Notes: generated from the letters alone by a model not told the origin. 64,000 bases of DNA from Janthinobacterium sp. UMAB-56 (GCF_900095265.1 NZ_LT607652.1:177560-241559), one strand, 5' to 3'; numbered from the stretch's first letter, positions 8,178-17,705 are shown. Translations and numbers: made by a program.

Positions 8178-8777
8178 ATGAAAATCGTCATCATCGGCGC
8201 CAGCGGCACCATCGGCACGGCCGTCGCCGCCCAACTGGCGCAGCGCCATGAAATCATCGCAGTGGGCAGCCGCAGCGGCACCCACCAGGCCGATATGGGC
8301 GACATCGCGCAAGTGCGCGCCCTGTTCCAGCGCATCGGCAAGGTCGATGCCGTCGTCGTCACGGCCGGCAAGCTGCATTTCGGCCCCCTGGCTGAATTTA
8401 CTCCTGAACAATTCCAGCTGGGCCTGGACAGCAAGCTCATGGGCCAGGTCAACGTGGCGCTGGTGGCGCAGGAATACCTGAACGACGGCGGCTCGATCAC
8501 CCTCACCAGCGGCATCGTGGCCGAGCAGCCTATCCGCTTCGGCGCGGCTGCCAGCATGACGAATGCGGCCGTGGAAGGCTTCGTGCGGGGCGCCGCCATC
8601 GAGTTGCAGCGCGGCGTGCGCATCAATGTCGTCAGCCCCACGGTGCTGGCCGAATCGCTGGAGTCGTATGGCCCCTTCTTCTACGGCTTCGAACCGGCCG
8701 CCGCCAGCCGCGTGGCCCTGGCTTACAGCCGCAGCGTCGAAGGGGCGCAGACGGGGCAGGTGTACAAGGTCTGGTAA
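8178..8777 (+). CDS. Short-chain dehydrogenase-like protein
   Basis: A 199-residue Rossmann-fold protein. The nucleotide-binding loop GASGTIG is at residues 7-13, followed by a basic turn (VGSRSG) that favours NADP(H). The usual SDR catalytic Tyr-x3-Lys is absent: where YxxxK would fall the sequence reads ASMTNAAVEGF. From memory this is typical of a compact SDR subfamily often encoded next to LysR regulators, so it is probably not a local defect. Ribosome-binding site AAGGAAG precedes the ATG. The substrate is unknown and an oxidoreductase role is not certain. Confidence 0.8.
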   Translation: MKIVIIGASGTIGTAVAAQLAQRHEIIAVGSRSGTHQADMGDIAQVRALFQRIGKVDAVVVTAGKLHFGPLAEFTPEQFQLGLDSKLMGQVNVALVAQEYLNDGGSITLTSGIVAEQPIRFGAAASMTNAAVEGFVRGAAIELQRGVRINVVSPTVLAESLESYGPFFYGFEPAAASRVALAYSRSVEGAQTGQVYKVW

Positions 8778-8885
8778 GCGGCTTGCCATGCCATGGGGCA
8801 GGTGGGACAATCGCAGGTTGAACAAGAAAGCGGTCGCGCGCCATCCGCGCCAGCCGCTCCTGAGAAAAATCTAACCGAGACCCCC

Positions 8886-10619
8886 ATGAAAAAACTCCTG
8901 ATTCCCCTGCTGATGGCTGCCGCCTTCGGCAGCGCCTGCGCCGCAACGCCAGCCACCGCACCAGCAACCCCTGCCACGGCGCAACAACTGACGGCCATGA
9001 GCGCCCGTTATGCGCCCGTTGCGCTGAGCGCCGATGTCACGCACCTGTCTGCCGGCGACCGCCAGGCCATCGCCAAGCTGGTCGAAGCGGCCAAGCTGGT
9101 CGATGTGCTGCAGCTGCGCCAGCGCTGGGCCGGCAATGAAGCGCTGTGGGCAGCCTTGAAGAAGGACAAGTCGGCCCTGGGCCAGGCCCGTTTGAATTAT
9201 TTCTGGATCAACAAGGGCCCATGGTCGGTGCTCGACGCCCACGCCTCGTTCATGCCGGCGAGCTATGCCGGCATCGCCATTCCCGCGCACAAGCCGGAAG
9301 CGGGCAATTTCTATCCGCAGGGCGCCACCAAGGCCAGCCTGGAAACGTGGATGAATGGCTTGCCGGCGGACGACAAGCAGCAGGCGCAATGGTTCTTTAC
9401 GACGATTCGCGCGGGCAAGGATGGCACCTACCAGACCGTCAAGTATTCGGACGAATACAAGGTGGAGCTCAAGCAACTGGCCAGGCTGCTCGATGAGGCG
9501 GCGGCCGCCACCGACAATGCTTCCCTGAAGAAATTCCTCACCCTGCGCGCCAAGGCTTTCCTCGACAATGATTACCTGCCATCCGATTTCGCATGGATGG
9601 ACCTCGATTCGCCCGTCGACATCACCATCGGCCCCTACGAAACGTATAACGACGAACTGTTCGGCTACAAGGCTGCGTTCGAGGCTTACGTGAACATCCG
9701 CGACCAGGCGGAAACGCAGAAGCTGAACTTCTTTGCCAAGCACATGCAGGAGCTGGAAGACAATCTGCCACTCGACGCCCGCTACCGCAACCCGAAAGTG
9801 GGCGCGCTGGCGCCGATGGTGGTGGTCAACCAGGTGTATGGCGCCGGCGACGGCAACATGGCCGTGCAGACGGCGGCCTACAACTTGCCCAACGACGAGC
9901 GCATCATCAGCGCGCGCGGTTCCAAGCGCGTGATGCTGAAAAACGTGCAGGAAGCCAAGTTCAAGGCCACCCTGACGCCGATCTCCAAACTGGTGCTGAC
10001 GCCCGCAGCGCAGCAGGATGTGGATTTCAATTCCTTCTTCACGCACATCCTCGCGCATGAAATCATGCACGGCCTGGGCCCGCACGCCACCGTCATCGAC
10101 GGCAAGCCATCGACGCCGCGCCAGGACTTGAAGGAAGCCTATTCGACCATCGAAGAAGCCAAGGCCGACATCACGGGATTGTTTGCGTTGCGCTACATGA
10201 TGGACAAAGGGCAACTTAACGACACCCTGGGCCAGGGCGAGGCCGCCGAGCGCAAGCTGTACAACACTTTTCTTGCCTCCGGTTTCCGCACCCTGCATTT
10301 CGGTCTGACGGATTCGCATGCGCGCGGCATGGCCATCCAGATGAATTACATCCTCGACAAGGGCGGTTTTGTTTCTTTGGGTGATGGCAAGTTCGGCGTC
10401 GATTTTGGCAAGATCAAGCAAGCCGTGATCGACCTGGACCGTGAATTTTTGACCATCGAGGCGACGGGCGACTATGCGCGCGCGAAAAGCTTGATGAGCA
10501 AGTATGTGGTGATTCGCCCTGAAGTGCAGGTCGCGCTCGACAAGATGAAGGCCGTGCCCAACGATATCCGCCCGGAATTCGTCACGGCGCGCGCGCTGGA
10601 TCAAGCGACGAAGAAATAA
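8886..10619 (+). CDS. Secreted M49-type zinc peptidase (dipeptidyl-peptidase III family)
   Basis: A 577-residue exported protein with a signal peptide (MKKLLIPLLMAAAFGSACAA). The zinc site reads H391-E-I-M-H395 followed by GLGPH, and the third ligand motif is EEAKAD with E424 and D428. This matches peptidase family M49, whose members remove dipeptides from peptide N-termini. Most M49 enzymes have the hexapeptide HEXXGH; this one has the shorter HEXXH seen in a minority of bacterial members. I started it at 8886, where the signal peptide begins, instead of the upstream ATG at 8793. A terminator follows, so it is monocistronic. Confidence 0.82.
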   Translation: MKKLLIPLLMAAAFGSACAATPATAPATPATAQQLTAMSARYAPVALSADVTHLSAGDRQAIAKLVEAAKLVDVLQLRQRWAGNEALWAALKKDKSALGQARLNYFWINKGPWSVLDAHASFMPASYAGIAIPAHKPEAGNFYPQGATKASLETWMNGLPADDKQQAQWFFTTIRAGKDGTYQTVKYSDEYKVELKQLARLLDEAAAATDNASLKKFLTLRAKAFLDNDYLPSDFAWMDLDSPVDITIGPYETYNDELFGYKAAFEAYVNIRDQAETQKLNFFAKHMQELEDNLPLDARYRNPKVGALAPMVVVNQVYGAGDGNMAVQTAAYNLPNDERIISARGSKRVMLKNVQEAKFKATLTPISKLVLTPAAQQDVDFNSFFTHILAHEIMHGLGPHATVIDGKPSTPRQDLKEAYSTIEEAKADITGLFALRYMMDKGQLNDTLGQGEAAERKLYNTFLASGFRTLHFGLTDSHARGMAIQMNYILDKGGFVSLGDGKFGVDFGKIKQAVIDLDREFLTIEATGDYARAKSLMSKYVVIRPEVQVALDKMKAVPNDIRPEFVTARALDQATKK

Positions 10620-10648
10620 ATCTGACGCCGTATTATCAGAGTGTAAAG

Positions 10649-10675
10649 CCGGTGCATCTGCGCCGGTTTTTTTTC
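10649..10675 (+). terminator. Terminator after the M49 peptidase gene
   Basis: The stem CCGGTGCA/TGCGCCGG (one G-T pair) is followed by an eight-T run. Confidence 0.85.
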
Positions 10676-10769
10676 GTCTTTATTTATGAAAAGTTGCCAG
10701 TTTTTCCTTGTGGAAATATTTTCACCGCTTACTCTGCAGTAGTTGCTTTTCTTTCGTCCCGTCTGTCCC

Positions 10770-11474
10770 ATGCCAAATCCGCTCTTGCTGATGAGCTTGC
10801 TCATCGCCGTATCTTCTGTGCCCGCCGTGGCCGCCGCCCAGCTCACCGCTCTGGAAAGCCGCTGGCTACAGGCCGGCCAACCCGTCATCGCGTTTGCGCG
10901 CGCACAAGGTTTGCCCATCGATATCATCGTGCAGCCGCAGGATGCGCCCGGTGCCGTGCCGCTGGCGCTGGGCTACGCAGCGGGGCGCTGCAAGCTGGTG
11001 CTATCGCTGCGCGGCAATGCACAGGCGGACAGCGTCTTGCAAGATGTACTGCCTGCGCGCCAGGGCATGATGATGGAAGCGATGACGGCGCATGAAATCG
11101 GCCATTGCCGACGCTATGCACAGGGCGACTGGCACGCCTCGCCACGCGGCTTGGTTGAGCCGCTCAGCACGCAGCGGGGCACGTTGACAGCGCTGGCGCA
11201 GGAGCTGCGCGAGACGCGCCGCGAAGAGGCCTATGCGGATCTGGTGGCACTTGCCTGGATGCAGGGACGCCACCCGGAGCAATATCAGGAGGTGCTGGCC
11301 TGGATGCGCGGCGTGCGCGCCGGCGGCGACGGCGCGGGCGGCGGTGCAGGCAGTTCCCACGCCACGCAGGCATGGCTGGCACTGGCGGGTGGCGTGGGTG
11401 TATTTGACGCGTCCGCTTCACCATTTGAACAGGCGCAAGTATTGTGGCGGAAGGGCTTGAGCGGCGATAAATAA
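10770..11474 (+). CDS. Secreted protein with HEXXH metallopeptidase motif
   Basis: The 234-residue protein starts with a signal peptide (MPNPLLLMSLLIAVSSVPAVAAA). It contains a zincin-type motif H108-E-I-G-H112 in MTAHEIGHCRRYAQG, followed about 30 residues later by RREEAYADLVALAW, where a Glu or Asp could be the third ligand. It belongs to no family I can name. A Gly/Ala-rich stretch lies near residues 190-200. No clear ribosome-binding site precedes the ATG; an in-frame TTG at 10743 is an alternative but would put charged residues ahead of the leader. A small periplasmic metallopeptidase is the best inference. Confidence 0.6.
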   Translation: MPNPLLLMSLLIAVSSVPAVAAAQLTALESRWLQAGQPVIAFARAQGLPIDIIVQPQDAPGAVPLALGYAAGRCKLVLSLRGNAQADSVLQDVLPARQGMMMEAMTAHEIGHCRRYAQGDWHASPRGLVEPLSTQRGTLTALAQELRETRREEAYADLVALAWMQGRHPEQYQEVLAWMRGVRAGGDGAGGGAGSSHATQAWLALAGGVGVFDASASPFEQAQVLWRKGLSGDK

Positions 11475-11578
11475 ACGCGCATTTTTACGTGGATGGCCTG
11501 TCAGCGTGCGCTGTCGCACGGAGCTTTGCGTGCGGCAGGGGTTTAATCTGGTCATTAACACACCGGAGAGTAACCATC

Positions 11579-12310
11579 ATGAACAAAATTATTGCACTCA
11601 TGCTGGCGGCCAGTGCCAGCGCCCTGCTTGCTGCCACGCCCGCGTATGCGCAGGATGCTTCCTACAAGAGTTTGACGGACAAGGCAGCGGCCGACTACAA
11701 ACAAGCCAAGGCTGCTTGCGATGCCCACAGCGGCAACGCGAAGAAAGTTTGCGTGGAAGAAGCTGCGGTGGCGCGCGCCAAGGCCGACTCTGACGCCGTG
11801 GCGCAATACCGCAACACGCCGCGCGAACTGGGCAAGGCCCGCAAGGATGTGGCCAAGGCCGAGTATGACCTGGCCAAGGCCCAGTGCGGCGAGCGCACGG
11901 GTGCCGACAAGAGCACGTGCATGAACGATGCCAAGGCAGCGAAAACGGCTGCGCTGGCTGACGCCAACACGGGCTCCATGGCCGGCACCAACGTGGCGCA
12001 AAATCCACCTGCCACCATGAAGGAAAATTGCGATGCCATGGATGCAACGGCCAAGGTTGCCTGCGTGACGCGCAATGCGGCCAGCAGCACCAAGGTGGCA
12101 GTGGAAGACTCCGTCATCACCACCAAGATCAAGGCAGACCTCGTCAAGGACAATGATTTGAAAGCGCTGGACGTCCATGTGGAAACGGTCAAGGGCGTCG
12201 TCATGCTCAGCGGTTTCGTGCCTTCCCAGGCGCAATTGAAAAAAGCCGCCGACCTGGCCCGTGGCGTGGAAGGCGTGACGGACGTGAAGAATGGCTTGAA
12301 GGTGAAGTAA
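11579..12310 (+). CDS. Periplasmic BON-domain protein
   Basis: A 243-residue exported protein (signal peptide to about residue 24, ending AYAQ). The middle is rich in Lys/Ala with regularly spaced Cys (KAACDAHSGNAKKVC, KAQCGERTGADKSTC, ENCDAMDATAKVAC), probably disulfide-bonded helical hairpins. The last 70 residues form a BON domain (VEDSVITTKIKADLVKDNDL to GVEGVTDVKNGLKVK), found in OsmY-type envelope-stress proteins and thought to bind phospholipid. GGAGAG precedes the ATG at 11579. A terminator follows; it is a single gene. Confidence 0.85.
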   Translation: MNKIIALMLAASASALLAATPAYAQDASYKSLTDKAAADYKQAKAACDAHSGNAKKVCVEEAAVARAKADSDAVAQYRNTPRELGKARKDVAKAEYDLAKAQCGERTGADKSTCMNDAKAAKTAALADANTGSMAGTNVAQNPPATMKENCDAMDATAKVACVTRNAASSTKVAVEDSVITTKIKADLVKDNDLKALDVHVETVKGVVMLSGFVPSQAQLKKAADLARGVEGVTDVKNGLKVK

Positions 12311-12341
12311 GGCGCATTCTGCACAGGCCTTAACGCCAGGA

Positions 12342-12379
12342 CTGGCGCCGCACGCAGCAGTGTGGCGCCAGCTTTTTTT
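12342..12379 (+). terminator. Terminator after the BON protein gene
   Basis: A hairpin with perfect arms CTGGCGCC/GGCGCCAG is followed by a seven-T run. Confidence 0.9.
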
Positions 12380-12466
12380 GATTGTATAAATTACGATCAT
12401 AATATAACATGAGAAAAATCTGACCGCTGGTGCTGGTCGATATCCACTTTTTCTCATGAGGGCTGC

Positions 12467-13759
12467 ATGCTTTCCTATCCCTTTTCGCAATGGCTGGCGC
12501 GGCGCGGCATGCACTTTGCCTGGGTCATCGTCGCCATTACTTTCCTCACGGCATTAACTTCATCTGCCGCACTGGGTTTGCCGGGCGCCTTGATGCAACC
12601 CTTGAGCCGTGAGTTCGGCTGGGATGCCGAGCAGATTTCCTCGGCCTTGGCCGTGCGCTTCGTGCTGTTCGGTTTGATGGGGCCGTTTGCCGCCATCCTG
12701 ATGGAGCGCTTCGGCTTGCGCAATGTCATCTGCGTGGCCCTGGGGCTGATCGCGGCCGGCATGCTGCTGGCCACGCGCATGACGCAGTTCTGGCACCTGG
12801 TGGCCCTGTGGGGCATCCTGTTGGGGCTGGGCTCGGGCATGACGGCGCTGGTCTTGAGTGCAGTGGTGGCCAACCGCTGGTTCGAGACGCACCGGGGCCT
12901 GGTGGTGGGCGTGCTGACGGCCAGCTCGGCCACGGGCCAGCTGCTATTCCTGCCCGTGGGCGCCTGGTTGATCGAGCACTACGGCTGGCGCACGGCCGTC
13001 ATGCCCGTGTTTATTGCCTGCGCGATCGTCGCCGTGCTGGCCTTCCTGTGCATGCGCAACCGGCCGCAGGACGTGGCCTTGCGTCCGTATGGCGCCGATC
13101 CTGCCACGCCCCTGGTGGGGCTGCCTGCGGCGAACATGACGTTCGCCACGCCGTTCGTGGTCTTGCGCAGCGTGGCGGCACACCGTACCTTCTGGATACT
13201 CTTAGTCACGTTTTTCATCTGTGGCCTCAGCACCAACGGCTTGATCCAGACGCACTTCATTTCCCTGTGCGGCGATGCGGGCCTGTCGGCCGTGCCGGCC
13301 GCTTCCGTGCTGGCCATGATGGGCGCCTTCGACCTGTTCGGCACGATCTTGTCCGGCTGGCTGTCGGACCGCTATGACAACCGCAAACTGCTGTTCTGGT
13401 ACTACGGCTTGCGTGGCCTGTCCTTGTTCTGGCTGCCGTATTCGGAATTTACCTTGTACGGCCTGTCGCTGTTCGCCATGTTCTATGGCCTGGACTGGAT
13501 CGCCACCGTGCCGCCGACCGTGAAACTGGTGGGCGCCACCTTTGGCCGGGAGCGGGCGGGCATGGTGTTTGGCTGGATCTTCGCCGGCCACCAGCTGGGC
13601 GCTGCCGTGGCCGCATACGCGGCGGGCCGCATCCGCACCCTGATGCTGACCTACAATCCGGCCCTGTTCGCGGCCGGCGCCGCCTGCCTGCTGGCCGCGC
13701 TGCTGGTGCTGGCGATACGGCGGCAGACGGCGGCCGTGGCTACTGTCCAGCCCGCATGA
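12467..13759 (+). CDS. MFS transporter (oxalate:formate antiporter / MCT-like)
   Basis: The 430-residue, 12-helix major facilitator protein has a motif A-like loop between helices 2 and 3 (GPFAAILMERFGLRNV) and its second-half counterpart (GWLSDRYDNRKLLFWY). The overall pattern, with the early LPGALMQPLSREFGWDAEQI segment, resembles the monocarboxylate/oxalate-formate branch. It sits alone between a terminator and a convergent peptidase gene. Substrate is not evident; an organic anion is the family expectation. Confidence 0.85.
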   Translation: MLSYPFSQWLARRGMHFAWVIVAITFLTALTSSAALGLPGALMQPLSREFGWDAEQISSALAVRFVLFGLMGPFAAILMERFGLRNVICVALGLIAAGMLLATRMTQFWHLVALWGILLGLGSGMTALVLSAVVANRWFETHRGLVVGVLTASSATGQLLFLPVGAWLIEHYGWRTAVMPVFIACAIVAVLAFLCMRNRPQDVALRPYGADPATPLVGLPAANMTFATPFVVLRSVAAHRTFWILLVTFFICGLSTNGLIQTHFISLCGDAGLSAVPAASVLAMMGAFDLFGTILSGWLSDRYDNRKLLFWYYGLRGLSLFWLPYSEFTLYGLSLFAMFYGLDWIATVPPTVKLVGATFGRERAGMVFGWIFAGHQLGAAVAAYAAGRIRTLMLTYNPALFAAGAACLLAALLVLAIRRQTAAVATVQPA

Positions 13760-13762
13760 AAA

Positions 13763-13797
13763 AAGCCAGGCCCGCATGCGCGGAGCCTGGCTTCTGT
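13763..13797. terminator. Bidirectional terminator between convergent genes
   Basis: Arms AAGCCAGGC and GCCTGGCTT are flanked by an A-run on the left and a T-rich run on the right. It can serve both the MFS gene (+) and the S9 peptidase gene (-). Confidence 0.75.
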
Positions 13798-13819
13798 TTT
13801 ACCAAGAACGCTTCAGGAT

Positions 13820-15976
13820 TTACTTGAGGTATTTAGCCAGCCAGCCTTCAACTTCGCTATAGAAGAAGCGGCTGTTCTCGCCCTTCAAGATCCAGTGGTT
13901 TTCGTCCGGGAAGACCAGCAATTTTGCCGGCACGTTCAGGCGTTGTTGCACGGCAAAGTTCATCAAGGCATTGTTGGCCGGCACGCGGTAATCGAGCTCG
14001 CCCACGGTGATCAGGATCGGGGTCGTGAAGCCCGTGCCTTTTTCGTGGTTGCCCGCTTGCATGAGGGGGCTTTGGTCGCGCCACACGGGCAGGTTTGACC
14101 AGACGGGGCCGCCCGCATTCGTTTCACGGCCGAAACCGCCATCGCTGGTGCCCCATTGCATGATCAAGTCCATCTCGCCCGCGTGCGAGACGATGGCCTT
14201 GTAGCGCGTGGTGGTCGCTTGCAGCCAGTTCGCCAGGTGGCCGCCATAGCTGGCGCCGCCGGCGGCCAGTTTCGTGCCGTCGATGAAGGCATATTTCTTG
14301 ATGGCTTCATCGACACCCTGGTTGACTTCGTCGCCCGGACCTTTCAATGGGTCGAACTGGATAGCCCGCGAGAATTCCTCGCCATAGCCGGTGGAACCCT
14401 TGTAGTCGGTCAGTAGCACGACATAGCCTGGCTTGGCCAGCAAGTGATAGTTCCAGCGCAGCACGAACTGGTCGCGCCACATGCTGGCCGCGCCGCCGTG
14501 GATGACGGTAAACAGCGGATACTTCTTGTTCGGATCGAAGTTGGCGGGCTTGACGAGCATGTTGTGGATCCGGCGTCCGTCTGCCGTGGTGAACCAGAAG
14601 TGCTCGGGCGCCTGCCAGTCGATTTTACTTGCCTTGTCCGTGTTGAAGGCTGTCAGCCGCTTCGGCTGCTTGCCGTTGAAGGCATAGATTTCCGGCGGGT
14701 TGATGGACGACTCCCACACGCCGACCAGGGCCTTGCCGCCGCTGCTCAGCGAGTTGATGGTACCCGTCGGCAAGGATGGCTCCTCGCGCACCTCGCCACC
14801 TTTGGCGTCGATCGAGTACAGCTTTTCCAGGCCTGCATGTTCATAGCTGAAGAGGACGCGCTTGCCGCCTTCGGGCAGCACGAAGCGCGAAATCGACCGG
14901 TCCAGCTTGGCCGTCAATATCGTAGGCGCAGGGTTGCTCATCGGCCAGGCAAAGCTGGCCAGGCGTTTCACGTCATACACTTTGCCTGGCGTTTGCGCGT
15001 CGCTGAGGGCGAACAGGGTCTTGCCGTCGGCCGCGAATTTCAGGGAACCGTAGCTATGCTTGTCCTGCGTCAAACGCTGTGCTTCACCGCCGGCCACGGG
15101 CAGCAGATACAGTTGCGAGACCACGGCTTCGCGCTGGGCCGCATCGCGATTGGTGGCCGCGTTGAAGACGACGGCCTTGCCATCCGGCGTCCAGACGGCG
15201 TCCAGCGATTGTCCCTCGTCGCCCTGGCTGCCGCCAAAGCCCGGCAGGGTGACCAGTTGCGTGCCAGACAGGATGTCGCGTGGGACAGCGTTAGGTTCGG
15301 CGTCGACGATGAACAGACGCACTTGCTTGTCGGTCAGCCATTTGTCGAAATAGCGGGGCGCCGTTGTTTCATACGAACGGGCGCTGACCTTGCGCTCCTT
15401 GCGTTCCTTGGCGCTTTGCTTGACGTCGGCTTCCGTCTTGTTGCCTGGATAAATGTCGCTGATAAATAGCAATTGCTTGCCATCCGGACTCCATTTCGGC
15501 ATGCGCGCGCCCAGGGTGAGCGAAGTCAGCCGCTGCGCTTCGCCGCCAGCGGCCACGTCGAGGCGGTAAATCTGTCCCGCTTCATCGCCATCGCGCTTGG
15601 CGACGAACACCAGTTGGCGGCTGTCCGGCGACCAGGCCACGGCGCCTTCGCCGCTTTTGGAATAGGTCAGGCGGCGCGCGGGGCTGTCGTCAAGCAGCGA
15701 CTTGATCCACAGGTCCGACCATTGCTCCTTGCTATCGTAGGCGCTGTCGACGACGGAAAACACGGCCCACTTTCCATCCGGGCTGGCGACAGGCGCGCCC
15801 ACCCGTTTCATCAGCCACACGTCTTCATGCGTGATCGCATGTTTAACTTGCGTTTGCGCGGTGGCAACTGGTATAGCCGGCGTGGTATCGGCGGCGTGGA
15901 TGGTCGTTGCCAGCGAGGCGCAGGCCGCTGCGATCAGCAGGGGGGCGAGGGAACGGCGAAGACGGGGTGAGGTCAT
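13820..15976 (-). CDS. Secreted S9-family peptidase (acylaminoacyl-peptidase type)
   Basis: A 718-residue exported serine peptidase. After the signal peptide (MTSPRLRRSLAPLLIAAACA) comes a beta-propeller made of repeated WSPDG/WTPDG-type blades, then an alpha/beta-hydrolase domain. The catalytic triad is visible: Ser576 in GGASYGG, Asp662 in GELDYRVP and His694 in DENHW. Family members cleave short peptides or acylated N-terminal residues, and the propeller limits access to small substrates. I start it at 15976, where a signal peptide begins, not at the upstream codon at 16078. It faces the MFS gene across a shared terminator. Confidence 0.9.
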   Translation of the reverse strand: MTSPRLRRSLAPLLIAAACASLATTIHAADTTPAIPVATAQTQVKHAITHEDVWLMKRVGAPVASPDGKWAVFSVVDSAYDSKEQWSDLWIKSLLDDSPARRLTYSKSGEGAVAWSPDSRQLVFVAKRDGDEAGQIYRLDVAAGGEAQRLTSLTLGARMPKWSPDGKQLLFISDIYPGNKTEADVKQSAKERKERKVSARSYETTAPRYFDKWLTDKQVRLFIVDAEPNAVPRDILSGTQLVTLPGFGGSQGDEGQSLDAVWTPDGKAVVFNAATNRDAAQREAVVSQLYLLPVAGGEAQRLTQDKHSYGSLKFAADGKTLFALSDAQTPGKVYDVKRLASFAWPMSNPAPTILTAKLDRSISRFVLPEGGKRVLFSYEHAGLEKLYSIDAKGGEVREEPSLPTGTINSLSSGGKALVGVWESSINPPEIYAFNGKQPKRLTAFNTDKASKIDWQAPEHFWFTTADGRRIHNMLVKPANFDPNKKYPLFTVIHGGAASMWRDQFVLRWNYHLLAKPGYVVLLTDYKGSTGYGEEFSRAIQFDPLKGPGDEVNQGVDEAIKKYAFIDGTKLAAGGASYGGHLANWLQATTTRYKAIVSHAGEMDLIMQWGTSDGGFGRETNAGGPVWSNLPVWRDQSPLMQAGNHEKGTGFTTPILITVGELDYRVPANNALMNFAVQQRLNVPAKLLVFPDENHWILKGENSRFFYSEVEGWLAKYLK

Positions 15977-16149
15977 GGGCGTAGTCCGGGAAGTGAAAAA
16001 AGTACAGCGGGCAACATTATTGCCCATCGTTTCCCCCGCTGCCAAGGCTGTGTACCGTAACTTACCAGGCTGGCGCACGCATGGCGGACATGCACGGCGT
16101 ATCCGATCAGTTAAACTTGCCGCTTTACTTACGCTGGGGCTGCTTGAAC

Positions 16150-17196
16150 ATGAAAATTAGTCTACCCTTATTGCAATCGCTATTGCTGGGCGCGAGCTGC
16201 CTGCTGGCTGCTCCGGTTTTTGCCGCTGCCGCCGCGCCGTACCCGAATACCAGCGCCATGGGCGTGGGCCACGCGGAAAGCACGGCCTGGTATGCGGGCT
16301 GCCTGAAGGTCAAGGATGCGGCACCGCCGCCGGCCGACTTGCCGGCGCCGTCCGCTGTGGCTGCCTTGCAGCAGTGCCAGGCGACGGACCTGTATTACGA
16401 TACCAAGAGTATGTCCTCGTCCAAGCCTGCCGACTGGCGTGCCGTGCGCCATTGCGCCATGGCTACGCACAACAGCGCCGTGCTGATGATGCTGTACCAA
16501 AATGGGCAGGGTGTGCAGAAAGACCCCTTGCTGGCGCTCAAGTATGCGTGCAGCATCGACGCGGCGCCGGCCGAGATGCAGGGGCGCATAGAACATTTGC
16601 AGCAGATCAATGCCAGCGGGCGCGGCATGATCGACTGGTGCGACGACATCACCAGCGGCTACATGATGGGCGTGTGCAGCGCCATCGATGCGCGCCAGAA
16701 ACAAAGAGTGCGCGCGCAGGCGACAGATAAAGTCAGCGCAAGCATGCCTGCCGTGGCGCAAGCGTCACTGCAAAAGCTGCAGACGGCGGCAAGCAAGTTT
16801 GCCGATGCGCGCGCCGCTAATGAAACGGATTTGAGCGGCACGGCGCGCGCCGCCCTGAGCATCGCCGCCCGCACCGCCGAGCTCGATTTGCTGGCGCAGG
16901 ACTTGCGTGCGTACGAAGGCGGCAAGCTGCCGCCAAGTAGGTCGAAGGCGCAGGCGGCGGCACTCGACAAGGAACTCAACGCCATCTACGGCAAGCTGAT
17001 GAAAAAGCCGGCCGAGACCTATGCGGGCGCCGTGGGCAAGGAGGGCATCCGCGCCACCCAGCGCCTGTGGCTGGCGTACCGCGATGCCTGGATGCATTTC
17101 GGCGCCCTGCGCTATCCGTCCGTCACCAGCGAGACCTGGGCCGGCCTGCTGACGGCGCGGCGCAATGCGCAACTGCAAGCGATGCTGGGGGATTAA
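16150..17196 (+). CDS. Secreted protein with C-terminal LprI/DUF1311-type domain
   Basis: The 348-residue protein has a signal peptide (MKISLPLLQSLLLGASCLLA). Its C-terminal 80 residues (ALDKELNAIYGKLMKKPAET to GLLTARRNAQLQAML) match the LprI-like DUF1311 pattern, named after a mycobacterial lysozyme inhibitor. The middle has several Cys and a segment (LMMLYQNGQGVQKDPLLALKYA) resembling one SEL1-type helical repeat. Such domains bind partners in the periplasm; a lysozyme-inhibitor role is possible but unproven. The next gene starts 3 bases after its stop. Confidence 0.7.
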   Translation: MKISLPLLQSLLLGASCLLAAPVFAAAAAPYPNTSAMGVGHAESTAWYAGCLKVKDAAPPPADLPAPSAVAALQQCQATDLYYDTKSMSSSKPADWRAVRHCAMATHNSAVLMMLYQNGQGVQKDPLLALKYACSIDAAPAEMQGRIEHLQQINASGRGMIDWCDDITSGYMMGVCSAIDARQKQRVRAQATDKVSASMPAVAQASLQKLQTAASKFADARAANETDLSGTARAALSIAARTAELDLLAQDLRAYEGGKLPPSRSKAQAAALDKELNAIYGKLMKKPAETYAGAVGKEGIRATQRLWLAYRDAWMHFGALRYPSVTSETWAGLLTARRNAQLQAMLGD

Positions 17197-17199
17197 GGC

Positions 17200-17703
17200 A
17201 TGCGCGAAGCGTACTATCACGAAGACGATTTTTGCATGATCGAACTGTTGCCGCTGAATAACTTACAGCACTGTTTGACGCAGATGGGCGAGCAGCAGGC
17301 GTTCGCCGACGCGCACCGCAGCGGCGACGGCTGGACGCAGATGTACGTGCCCGAGGCGCCGCCGTCGCAGATGCGCGTGCTGGGCATCACCGCCGATCAG
17401 CTGCGCCTGGCGCTGGCCGATGCCATGCCGCCGTATGATGCCGTCTACACGGGCTACAGCAGTTACCGCGTGGAATGCAAGAACGTGCTGGCCTTTGGCG
17501 GCGACAAGACGGAGACACTATTCGCGGGCCTGGACGACAAGGGCATCGTGTGCGACCTGTGGTGCAGCGATGGCATGCCAGAGCTGTTGCTGCTGCCCTT
17601 GAAAGAACAGCTCTTGCTGGCCGACTGGGGCGCGGGTTTTGTCTGTCCGCTGGCCGATGGCGACTTGTTTGCCCGTTATTTGCAGGAATACGAACTCGAT
17701 TGA
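17200..17703 (+). CDS. Hypothetical cytoplasmic protein
   Basis: A 167-residue acidic protein with no signal peptide or membrane segment. I do not recognise it. It begins MREAYYHEDDFCMIELLPLN and is mixed alpha/beta in character. It starts 3 bases after the LprI-like gene and is probably translated from the same mRNA. A stand-alone immunity or chaperone-like role would fit its size and charge, but nothing shows this directly. Its stop lies 2 bases from the stop of the convergent gene at 17706. Confidence 0.65.
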   Translation: MREAYYHEDDFCMIELLPLNNLQHCLTQMGEQQAFADAHRSGDGWTQMYVPEAPPSQMRVLGITADQLRLALADAMPPYDAVYTGYSSYRVECKNVLAFGGDKTETLFAGLDDKGIVCDLWCSDGMPELLLLPLKEQLLLADWGAGFVCPLADGDLFARYLQEYELD

Positions 17704-17705
17704 CA

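Noticed and set aside
8871-10604. A 577-codon minus-strand frame
   Set aside because: It mirrors the M49 peptidase gene; the plus strand carries a signal peptide and zinc motif and is the real gene.
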